40,223 bases of DNA, taken from contig SVCL01000004.1 of the NCBI GenBank assembly GCA_015058405.1, forward strand, positions 1 to 40,223, in the 5' to 3' direction. The notes under the pieces are model-generated. The model was given only the letters and a program-made list of their open reading frames with translations, ran no database searches and was not told the DNA's origin. The position numbers and the translations under genes were made by a program. The stretch comes from Clostridium sp. (GTDB lineage Bacteria; Bacillota; Clostridia; Clostridiales; Clostridiaceae). Each line of letters starts with the position of its first letter. The first letter of the stretch is position 1. Below are positions 1 through 5,960 of this stretch, one piece after another.

Positions 1-45
1 GTTGGATTTTGTTTTGTTGTAGATTCAATTTTAACATAAAATTAG

Positions 46-86
46 GGGGTCGTTGTTTTTTTATGCAAAAAAACTCTCGAAACCCT
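46..86 (+). other. Long hairpin upstream of the first gene
   Basis: GTTTTTTT (55-62) and AAAAAAAC (67-74) pair around an ATGC loop. The helix is extended by CG/CG and GGGT/ACCC steps across small internal loops. It could be the tail of an upstream transcript's terminator or a leader element; the window starts too close to decide. Confidence 0.4.
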
Positions 87-113
87 GATATATAAACAAA
101 AATTTTTAAAAGA

Positions 114-144
114 ATAGTGTATAAACTTTACACTATCGTTTTTA
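114..144 (+). terminator. Small hairpin with T-tract before the 109-aa gene
   Basis: ATAGTGTA (114-121) pairs with TACACTAT (129-136) and is followed by CGTTTTT. It may end an upstream transcript or attenuate the gene starting at 161. The stem is short and AT-rich, so the call is tentative. Confidence 0.35.
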
Positions 145-160
145 GAAGAAGGGATTAGTA

Positions 161-490
161 ATGAAAAAGGAAGATACTTTATCAAGATTTATTTTAAATA
201 TTGGTTTATGGATTATAGCTGCTTTGTTTTTAGGAAGAGTATTTTATATATTTAATTCAGCAACTTTAAAAGATACATTATTTATAATTAGTTTAATATT
301 TGTAGGGATAGGTGTACTTACAAATTTAGAGTCGGATTTATCCGTTGGTTCATTAAGGGAAGTTGAATGCATAAATTATAATAATGAGGTAATAAGAAAA
401 AAAGAAGTACACGTAGATAATTGTGTTACAAATAGTGTTAATGAAATGCTAATAGCAGGAATAATAATATTAATAATAACATTAATATAA
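161..490 (+). CDS. Small hypothetical membrane protein
   Basis: I do not recognise this 109-residue protein. It has hydrophobic stretches at about residues 10-28 and 36-53 and a third at the extreme C-terminus (about 95-109), separated by a polar, charged stretch (about 58-92) that includes two cysteines. This suggests an integral membrane protein with a short loop domain. The ATG is preceded by AGAAGAAGGG, an acceptable ribosome binding site. It is apparently monocistronic: a hairpin with T-tract lies just upstream and a strong bidirectional terminator follows at 512-551. No catalytic motif is visible, so no function is proposed. Confidence 0.6.
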   Translation: MKKEDTLSRFILNIGLWIIAALFLGRVFYIFNSATLKDTLFIISLIFVGIGVLTNLESDLSVGSLREVECINYNNEVIRKKEVHVDNCVTNSVNEMLIAGIIILIITLI

Positions 491-511
491 GTTAAAAATA
501 TAAATTATAAG

Positions 512-551
512 ATACCTTATAGTTAGGATTTAGTAACTAACTATAAGGTAT
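512..551. terminator. Bidirectional terminator between convergent genes
   Basis: ATACCTTATAGTTA (512-525) is perfectly complementary to 538-551, with a 12-nt loop. It lies between the convergent 109-aa gene and the methyltransferase gene. Confidence 0.75.
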
Positions 552-557
552 TTGTTA

Positions 558-1166
558 TTAATAATCATATCTATAAATTAAAAATCTATGATTTTTATCA
601 GTAGCATAAAGGCTAGTTACCTTGATTTCTTTAAAAAGTTCAAAAGAAGTACAATTTTCTAAGAAATATATGTATTCTTCAAAGGGATAGTACAAGATAA
701 TATCTATAACTCTATTATGTTTTTCTAATGAGGTAAGAATATTTTCTACTACTTTCATAAATATTTGTATAGAGAAAGGATTAAAGAAATAAAATTTATT
801 ATCTTCTGAATTTATTTGATATTTTTCAGCAAATGTATTAAGAAAGGATATTTTATCTTCTTTCTTTTTATGCTTCTTTAGATAGTTTGATTTATTATGT
901 AGTGCTTCTTCGTAATAATAATTATTCATTTCTATACCAGTAGCTTTTGAATCAAAATGATAATTAACATAAAAATTCAATCTTCCTTTACCACATCCAA
1001 AATCGATATAGCTATCTGAAGAGTTTGTGCTATATTCTTTAAATAAACAATCTAAAGCTTCATAAGAAGTTGGTTCATATATGTTATAGTGGTTTGATTC
1101 ATTAAAGTTTTTTTGCTTTCCAGTAGTTTTTATGTTAAGTAGCTTTTCAAAATCATATGTATTCAT
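558..1166 (-). CDS. Class I SAM-dependent methyltransferase-like protein
   Basis: A 202-residue protein with a typical SAM-binding motif I, YIDFGCGKGR, in the first third, followed by an acidic motif-II-like segment (GIEMNNYYYEEA) and a later motif-IV-like FFNPFS. This is the layout of a Rossmann-fold class I methyltransferase. The substrate cannot be told; the NPF in place of the (D/N)PP(F/Y) of N-methyltransferases is compatible with several small-molecule or protein targets. The ATG (minus strand) has AAGGA about 8 nt upstream. It is transcribed alone, opposite to its neighbours, and shares the terminator at 512-551 with the preceding gene. Confidence 0.75.
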   Translation of the reverse strand: MNTYDFEKLLNIKTTGKQKNFNESNHYNIYEPTSYEALDCLFKEYSTNSSDSYIDFGCGKGRLNFYVNYHFDSKATGIEMNNYYYEEALHNKSNYLKKHKKKEDKISFLNTFAEKYQINSEDNKFYFFNPFSIQIFMKVVENILTSLEKHNRVIDIILYYPFEEYIYFLENCTSFELFKEIKVTSLYATDKNHRFLIYRYDY

Positions 1167-1273
1167 ATTAACAGTCCTTCTATAAAAATTTCTAATATTA
1201 GTATAAAGGGCTATTAATAAGAGTTCAACCTAAAATTTCTATGTAAAAATTTATTTGTTTTATTATAAAATGC

Positions 1274-1302
1274 TTGAATTGGCAGGTTGTATAATATATA
1301 AT
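1274..1302 (+). promoter_or_regulatory. Sigma-A promoter of the preQ1 riboswitch / que operon
   Basis: TTGAAT (1274-1279) and TATAAT (1297-1302) are separated by exactly 17 bp. The inferred start lies about 10-15 nt before the riboswitch aptamer. Confidence 0.7.
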
Positions 1303-1319
1303 CAAGAAGAAAATTTGAT

Positions 1320-1358
1320 AAGACAGTTCGTTGACCATCCTGTCTATAAATAAAACTA
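1320..1358 (+). ncRNA. preQ1-I riboswitch aptamer
   Basis: AGACAG (1321-1326) pairs with CTGTCT (1340-1345) as P1. TTC opens the loop, and an A-rich tail ATAAATAAAACTA follows, which in this class makes the pseudoknot and minor-groove contacts. The arrangement closely resembles the small B. subtilis queC-operon preQ1-I aptamer. Its position directly before queT-queF-queC strongly supports the call. The exact pseudoknot pairing was not resolved by eye. Confidence 0.8.
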
Positions 1359-1390
1359 GGAACTAACTGGAAGTTAAAATTCTTTGTTTG

Positions 1391-1422
1391 AAAGGTGGAT
1401 AGAAATCTGCCTTTATTTTTTT
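1391..1422 (+). terminator. Riboswitch-controlled terminator
   Basis: AAAGGTGGAT (1391-1400) pairs with ATCTGCCTTT (1405-1414), a 10-bp stem including two G-U pairs with an AGAA loop, followed by ATTTTTTT. It lies between the aptamer and queT, as expected for preQ1-dependent transcription termination. Confidence 0.8.
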
Positions 1423-1446
1423 GCTTAAAATTTTGGAGGTGATTTA

Positions 1447-1932
1447 ATGGAAATGAGAACAGAGTCAGTTAAAAATAAACAATTAGTTATATCAGGTTTA
1501 GTTATAGCTCTTTATACAGTAGTAATGATAGTAACTCAAGGTTTTGCTTTTGGAGCAGTACAAATACGTATTGCAACAACTTTATATGCCTTAGCTTATA
1601 TATTTCCATTCTTAGTTTTACCACTTGGTCTTGCAAATGTTTTATCAAATATGCTGTTAGGGGGTCTAGGAGCAGCTGATATTATAGGTGGAGGATTAGT
1701 AGGAATTTTGACTTCATTGCTTGTATATGGAGTAAGAAAGTATAAATTAAATATAAATTTAACTGCTATACCTATAGTTTTTATACCTGGATTAATTGTA
1801 CCTATATGGCTTTGTGTAATACTTAAAATACCTTATTTACCTTTAGCATTTAGTCTTTGCTTAGGTCAAGTAGTACCAGCTGCTTTAGGAACAGCTTTAA
1901 TTAAAATTTTACAGAAGAGAATTGGAGAATAG
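1447..1932 (+). CDS. queT: QueT family queuosine-precursor transporter
   Basis: A 161-residue, strongly hydrophobic protein with about five membrane segments. It matches the QueT family, including the N-terminal [17 protein letters not shown] region and a glycine-rich [15 protein letters not shown] loop. QueT proteins are substrate-binding (S) components of ECF-type transporters and are associated with uptake of queuosine precursors such as preQ1. The ATG follows TTGGAGGTGATTTA. It is the first gene of a three-gene operon behind a preQ1-I riboswitch, so preQ1 should shut off both uptake and synthesis. The ECF energising module (EcfA/A'/T) is not in the window and would be supplied from elsewhere. 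Confidence 0.88.
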   Translation: MEMRTESVKNKQLVISGLVIALYTVVMIVTQGFAFGAVQIRIATTLYALAYIFPFLVLPLGLANVLSNMLLGGLGAADIIGGGLVGILTSLLVYGVRKYKLNINLTAIPIVFIPGLIVPIWLCVILKIPYLPLAFSLCLGQVVPAALGTALIKILQKRIGE

Positions 1933-1934
1933 TA

Positions 1935-2417
1935 ATGCGTGACGATTTAGAATTAAATTTATTAGGAAATAAAAATATAAAATATGATTTTTCTTATACA
2001 CCTGAGGTGTTAGAAACTTTTGATAATAAACATCCAGATAATGATTATTTTGTTAAGTTTAATTGTCCTGAGTTTACAAGTTTATGCCCAATAACATCTC
2101 AACCAGACTTTGCAACAATATACATTTCATATGTACCAGATAAGAAGATGGTGGAAAGTAAGTCTTTAAAATTATATTTATTTAGTTTTAGAAATCATGG
2201 AGATTTTCATGAAGATTGTATGAATATAATAATGAAGGATTTAATTAAACTTATGGATCCAAAATACATTGAGGTATGGGGAAAATTTACTCCAAGAGGA
2301 GGAATATCAATAGATCCATATTGTAATTACGGAAAAAAGGGAACTAAGTGGGAAGAAGTAGCATTTAATAGATTAGTAAACCACGATATGTACCCAGAAA
2401 AGGTGGATAATAGATAA
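1935..2417 (+). CDS. queF: NADPH-dependent 7-cyano-7-deazaguanine reductase (preQ0 reductase)
   Basis: QueF reduces the nitrile of preQ0 to the aminomethyl group of preQ1 using NADPH. The 160-residue length and the motif [20 protein letters not shown] match the unimodular bacterial family; Cys51 is the thioimide-forming nucleophile and the Asp of QPDFA the general acid. The downstream [11 protein letters not shown] segment corresponds to the conserved QueF NADPH/substrate region. The gene starts 2 nt after queT with GGAG just upstream, and its stop overlaps the queC start (TAATG), indicating translational coupling. It is regulated by the upstream riboswitch. Confidence 0.93.
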   Translation: MRDDLELNLLGNKNIKYDFSYTPEVLETFDNKHPDNDYFVKFNCPEFTSLCPITSQPDFATIYISYVPDKKMVESKSLKLYLFSFRNHGDFHEDCMNIIMKDLIKLMDPKYIEVWGKFTPRGGISIDPYCNYGKKGTKWEEVAFNRLVNHDMYPEKVDNR

Positions 2418-3082
2418 TGAGTAATTTAAAAAATGAAGAGGTTTTAGTTGTTTTAAGTGGAGGCCAAGATAGTACTACATGTTTATTTTGGTGTATGAAA
2501 AATTTTAAAAGTGTTAGAGCTATAGGCTTTGATTATGGACAAAGACATAAGCTAGAATTAGAATGTGCTTCTAATATATGCAAGGAATATAATGTTCCTT
2601 ATAAAATACTAGATATGAGTCTTTTGGGTCAGCTTACTACAAATTCATTAACTAGAAGTGATATTAAAGTAGAGGTTGCTAAAGAAGGGGAAAGTACTCC
2701 AAATAGTTTCGTAGATGGTAGAAATATGGTATTTTTAACTTTTGCAGCTATTTATGCTAAAAGCCATAATATAAGACATATAGTAACTGGAGTATCAGAA
2801 AGTGATTTTAGTGGATATCCAGACTGTAGAGATACTTTCATAAAATCTTTGAATGTTTCATTAAATTTAGCCATGGATTTTGAATTTGTACTTCATACTC
2901 CTTTAATGTGGCTTGATAAGTGTGAAACTTGGAAGTTAAGTGATGATTTAGGTGCATTTGAAGTGGTTAGAGATAAAACTTTAACTTGTTATAATGGAAT
3001 AATAGGTTCTGGCTGTGGTGAATGTCCATCTTGTAAATTAAGATCACATGGATTAGATGAATTTTATAAAAAGTACAGGTAA
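2417..3082 (+). CDS. queC: 7-cyano-7-deazaguanine synthase
   Basis: QueC converts 7-carboxy-7-deazaguanine to preQ0 with ATP and ammonia. The N-terminal PP-loop motif [11 protein letters not shown] (Ser14-Ser19 region) binds ATP, and the C-terminal cysteine cluster, with [10 protein letters not shown] as its core, forms the zinc site. At 221 residues it is of normal length. It is the last gene of the riboswitch-controlled queT-queF-queC operon. queD and queE, which supply the substrate, are not in the window and must lie elsewhere if the pathway is complete. A large bidirectional terminator follows. Confidence 0.93.
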   Translation: MSNLKNEEVLVVLSGGQDSTTCLFWCMKNFKSVRAIGFDYGQRHKLELECASNICKEYNVPYKILDMSLLGQLTTNSLTRSDIKVEVAKEGESTPNSFVDGRNMVFLTFAAIYAKSHNIRHIVTGVSESDFSGYPDCRDTFIKSLNVSLNLAMDFEFVLHTPLMWLDKCETWKLSDDLGAFEVVRDKTLTCYNGIIGSGCGECPSCKLRSHGLDEFYKKYR

Positions 3083-3103
3083 TTATTTATAGTAATATTA
3101 TTT

Positions 3104-3142
3104 AAAACAAAAATAGCTTAAGTCTTAAGCTATTTTTGTTTT
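3104..3142. terminator. Bidirectional terminator after queC
   Basis: AAAACAAAAATAGCTTAA (from 3104) pairs with TTAAGCTATTTTTGTTTT (to 3142), leaving a 3-nt loop. It lies between convergent queC and the 73-aa gene and gives T-tracts on both strands. Confidence 0.85.
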
Positions 3143-3150
3143 ATCAATTC

Positions 3151-3372
3151 TTAGATCAATGGAACTTCATCGTCTATTTTATCATCATCAATTTTGATTT
3201 CATTATCTAATGAATCAAAAGAAACATTGGTATTAGATTTATTTTCTTCGCTTTTTAAAGGTTTAATTTCTTGGAATAAAGATTTTCCTCTAATTTTAGA
3301 AATGACACCAATACTTATTGCTGCAACGCTTAATATAGCTGTAGGTATAATAATAACAAGTGATTTTTTCAT
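3151..3372 (-). CDS. Small single-pass membrane protein with acidic tail
   Basis: A 73-residue protein with an N-terminal lysine pair and one hydrophobic helix (about residues 4-26), followed by a basic stretch (KIRGK) and a very acidic C-terminus rich in Asp/Glu. The strand was chosen because the minus-strand ATG has an excellent AAGGAAGG ribosome binding site, and the gene uses the terminator shared with queC. An overlapping plus-strand frame lacks these signals. The topology is probably N-in with the tail at the other side, or a cleaved signal peptide. No family is recognised. Confidence 0.6.
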   Translation of the reverse strand: MKKSLVIIIPTAILSVAAISIGVISKIRGKSLFQEIKPLKSEENKSNTNVSFDSLDNEIKIDDDKIDDEVPLI

Positions 3373-3452
3373 TAGAAACCTTCCTTTTTAATTATATATA
3401 CTACTATATTACTAAAATAATTAAAATGTTACATATATTTTGTCCAAAAATA

Positions 3453-3461
3453 TGATATAAT
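3453..3461 (+). promoter_or_regulatory. Extended -10 promoter for the P-loop kinase gene
   Basis: TGATATAAT matches the extended -10 form TGnTATAAT. No good -35 lies upstream, as is common for this promoter type. The transcript would carry a leader of about 160 nt. Confidence 0.45.
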
Positions 3462-3489
3462 AGTTTTGATGTATAAGTATGTAGAAAAT

Positions 3490-3513
3490 AATTGCAATTT
3501 CGTAATTGCAATT
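3490..3513. repeat. Tandem palindrome AATTGCAATT, two copies
   Basis: The 10-bp perfect palindrome AATTGCAATT occurs at 3490-3499 and 3504-3513, 14 bp centre to centre, in the leader of the kinase gene. It could be a dimeric operator or a leader hairpin (the two copies can also pair with each other). Confidence 0.45.
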
Positions 3514-3526
3514 TTATAAAAAAGTA

Positions 3527-3554
3527 CTTTGTGAAAGTATTAACTTTCATAAAG
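3527..3554 (+). other. Leader hairpin without T-tract
   Basis: CTTTGTGAAAGT (3527-3538) pairs with ACTTTCATAAAG (3543-3554), 12 bp with one G-U and a 4-nt loop. No T-run follows, so it is not an intrinsic terminator. It sits about 75 nt upstream of the kinase start. Confidence 0.45.
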
Positions 3555-3628
3555 CTATAGACTATATCTAAAATAAAGGATAAAATACATATTGTATATT
3601 TTTAAGATAAGAGAAAGTAGGCGTAAAC

Positions 3629-4213
3629 ATGAAAAAATTAGTATTAGTGACATCACCACCAGCTTGTGGCAAAACTTTTATATCTAAGGAATTAGCAAAA
3701 GGAGTACCTAATATAGTATATTTAGATAAAGATACTTTAATAGGATTATCAAAACAAATATTCAAAGTTGCTGGAGAAGAATATAATAGAAGTTCAGATT
3801 TCTTCCAAAAGAACATAAGAGATTATGAATATGAAGTTATAATAGATTTAGCAATAGAAGCATTAGAATATAATGATACTGTTTTAATAAATGCTCCATT
3901 TACATCTGAAATTCGTGATTTAGAGTACATGAATAATTTCCGTGCTAAATTAGCAGAAAATGATTGTAAGTTAGTAGTAATCTGGGTTGAAACTGACGTA
4001 GAAGTATGTCATCAAAGAATGATAGAACGTAATTCAAGCCGTGATACATGGAAGTTAGAACATTGGGACGAGTATATAGCAGGATGTAACTTTACAAGAC
4101 CAGAAGGAATTCCTGAACTTTGGGTATTCAAGAACTCTTCAACAGAAGAATTCAATGAATCTTTAAAAGAAACTTTAGATTATTTATGCGATAGAACTTT
4201 AGTTAACGCATAA
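3629..4213 (+). CDS. P-loop NTPase / predicted small kinase
   Basis: A 194-residue protein beginning with a P-loop, LVTSPPACGKTF, in which the first glycine of the Walker A consensus is Ser but GKT is intact. A kinase-like layout follows: an Asp-containing YLDKDTL strand, an INAPFTSEIRD segment, and VVIWVETDVEVCHQRMIERNSSRD, which resembles the lid arginines of nucleotide/shikimate-type kinases and zeta-toxin-like P-loop kinases. The substrate is unknown. It has its own extended -10 promoter and a long, structured leader containing tandem palindromes, and ends in a strong terminator, so it is an independently regulated single gene. No antitoxin-like partner is adjacent, which argues against a toxin role. 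Confidence 0.65.
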   Translation: MKKLVLVTSPPACGKTFISKELAKGVPNIVYLDKDTLIGLSKQIFKVAGEEYNRSSDFFQKNIRDYEYEVIIDLAIEALEYNDTVLINAPFTSEIRDLEYMNNFRAKLAENDCKLVVIWVETDVEVCHQRMIERNSSRDTWKLEHWDEYIAGCNFTRPEGIPELWVFKNSSTEEFNESLKETLDYLCDRTLVNA

Positions 4214-4263
4214 TATGTACAAGCTATTTTAAAATTTACATAAGTGTCAATAAATTATTTAGA

Positions 4264-4304
4264 AATGAATTATTATACTTTAAGTATAATAATTCATTTT
4301 TTTT
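4264..4304 (+). terminator. Terminator after the P-loop kinase gene
   Basis: AATGAATTATTATACTT (4264-4280) is complementary to 4282-4298 and is followed by a run of T to 4304. The stem is long and AT-rich. Confidence 0.85.
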
Positions 4305-4583
4305 GACGTATAAGGAAATTATAAAACTTTTTTGAGAGCGAGCACTGATTATTACTAGCTTTTTGATATGTAAGTCGTCAAATACGTTAAAAAATAATTA
4401 TAGTGCCTCAAAAGAACCAAAAAGAAAAATGAGAGAATATATTTTTATAAGGAATCATTTTTCTTTTAGAACCTTTTGCATGGCTAAAAAAAGTGGCTTC
4501 AGTTGAGATTAAATAATAGTAAAGATACTTTTAAATATTTACTTCAATTAAGTTTCCCGAAGGGAGCGTGGCGAAGCCACTTT
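4299..4583. other. Gene-free region of nested inverted repeats (possible structured RNA or decayed element)
   Basis: No credible ORF lies here, but several inverted repeats follow one another. 4299-4311 pairs with 4382-4394 (TTTTTTGACGTAT / ATACGTTAAAAAA, one G-U). 4342-4353 can pair with 4393-4406 (GCACT..ATTATT / AATAAT..AGTGC), crossing the first helix as a pseudoknot or alternative fold. 4410-4432 pairs with 4455-4477 through a 12-bp AAAGAAAAATGA stem plus AAAAG/CTTTT. AAAGTGGCTTC (4490-4500) pairs perfectly with 4573-4583, enclosing an imperfect AT hairpin and CCC-GAA-GGG. No known riboswitch class is recognised. Confidence 0.5.
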
Positions 4584-4585
4584 GT

Positions 4586-4618
4586 TATATACATATTTTA
4601 TGTTAATATATGTATATA
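4586..4618 (+). promoter_or_regulatory. Inverted repeat overlapping the likely -10 of the alcohol dehydrogenase gene
   Basis: TATATACATAT (4586-4596) and ATATGTATATA (4608-4618) form a perfect 11-bp inverted repeat with an 11-nt spacer. TATAAT (4615-4620) overlaps the right arm and lies just before the GGAGG and ATG. It may be an operator; AT-rich repeats of this kind can also arise by chance. Confidence 0.4.
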
Positions 4619-4637
4619 ATGCTTTGGAGGAAAAAAT

Positions 4638-5867
4638 ATGCTTTATAATTTTAAGAAAATATATTATAGATTAAATCAGAACGTTCTCAAGATAGGAATG
4701 AAATTTATTAAATTTAAAGAGCAAGAGGTATTGTCTGGCACAGGGAGTATAACTAAATTAGTTGAGGTTTTAAGAAAATATGGTATAAAGAAAGTATTAA
4801 TAGTATCAGGAAAAACAATAACTAAATTAGGATTATTAGATGAGTTAATTAAAAATTTAGAAAAAGAAAAGATAGAATTTAGTCTTTTTAATGATGTTAT
4901 GGCTAATCCAACTATAGATAGTGTTGAAAATGGAGTGAAAAGGTATAAAGAAATAGGTGCAGAAGCTATAATTGCTTTTGGAGGTGGATCTCCAATGGAT
5001 TGTGCCAAGATAATAGGTGCTAGAGTAAATAATAAAAATTTAGAAGTGAAGAATATGAGGGGGATGTTAAAAATAAGAAAGAAAATGCCACCATTTTTTG
5101 CAGTGCCTACAACAGCTGGAACAGGGTCAGAGAGTACAATAGCAGCAGTAATAACTGATTCTAGTAACCATGAAAAATATGCAATTATAGATCCTAAGCT
5201 TATGCCAGATTATGCAGTTTTGGATCCTTCATTAACAGTAGCTCTACCAAAGTCAGTAACTTCTACTACCGGTATGGATGCTTTAACTCATGCCATTGAA
5301 GCTTATATAGGTAATTTTGGCACAAAGGAAACTGATGAAAACGCTTTAAAAGCTATGAAAATAATATTTAGCGATTTAGAAATTGCCTTTAATGATGGAG
5401 AAAATTTGGATGCTAGAAATAATATGTTGATAGCTTCAAATTATGCAGGGCTTGCTTTTACACGTGCAAATGTTGGGTATGTTCATGCTTTTGCACATGC
5501 TCTAGGTGGATTATATGGAGTGGCACATGGATTAGCAAATGCTATTATACTACCATACATATTGGAATATTATAAAGAAACTGTATATAATAAGCTGGCT
5601 CAAGTTGCAATTTATACTAAGTTAGGCACAGAAAAAGAAAAAAATATAGATTTATATAATAAAGTAATTAATAAAATAAAAGATATGAATAAAAATATGA
5701 ATATACCAACTAAGGTGAAGGAATTAAAAAAAGATGATTTTGAATTAATAACAGAAAGAGTTCTAAAAGAAGGAAATCCAGGATATCCGGTTCCTAAGAT
5801 AATGGGAAAAAAGGAGTGTGTAGAAATATTAGAAAAGTTATATTACTCTAATGATATTAATCAATAG
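4638..5867 (+). CDS. Iron-containing alcohol dehydrogenase
   Basis: A 409-residue group III (Fe-ADH) dehydrogenase that would interconvert an alcohol and aldehyde or ketone with NAD(P)H. The nucleotide-binding loop AFGGGSPMDCAK and the PTTAGTGSE motif are present. Metal ligands are visible: Asp and His in TGMDALTHAIEA, and the two His of HAFAHALGGLYGVAH, 14 residues apart as in FucO. It is slightly longer than usual at the N-terminus: the first ~20 residues precede the family start (near MKFIKFKEQEVLSGTG), but GGAGG sits 7 nt before the chosen ATG. Substrate is not predictable; butanol- or propanediol-type dehydrogenases belong here. Single gene, preceded by a palindrome-rich leader. Confidence 0.9.
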   Translation: MLYNFKKIYYRLNQNVLKIGMKFIKFKEQEVLSGTGSITKLVEVLRKYGIKKVLIVSGKTITKLGLLDELIKNLEKEKIEFSLFNDVMANPTIDSVENGVKRYKEIGAEAIIAFGGGSPMDCAKIIGARVNNKNLEVKNMRGMLKIRKKMPPFFAVPTTAGTGSESTIAAVITDSSNHEKYAIIDPKLMPDYAVLDPSLTVALPKSVTSTTGMDALTHAIEAYIGNFGTKETDENALKAMKIIFSDLEIAFNDGENLDARNNMLIASNYAGLAFTRANVGYVHAFAHALGGLYGVAHGLANAIILPYILEYYKETVYNKLAQVAIYTKLGTEKEKNIDLYNKVINKIKDMNKNMNIPTKVKELKKDDFELITERVLKEGNPGYPVPKIMGKKECVEILEKLYYSNDINQ

Positions 5868-5960
5868 GTTTAGATAATAATATTGAATTGTAGAACAAAA
5901 GTCTATATAATTAAATAATATACAAAAATTATGTTGGAAAATACACTTTAGGGGCGTTCA

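Noticed and set aside
3194..3391. A 65-codon plus-strand frame opposite the small membrane protein gene
   Set aside because: The minus strand has the better ribosome binding site, terminator and a sensible membrane-protein layout; the plus frame is its mirror.
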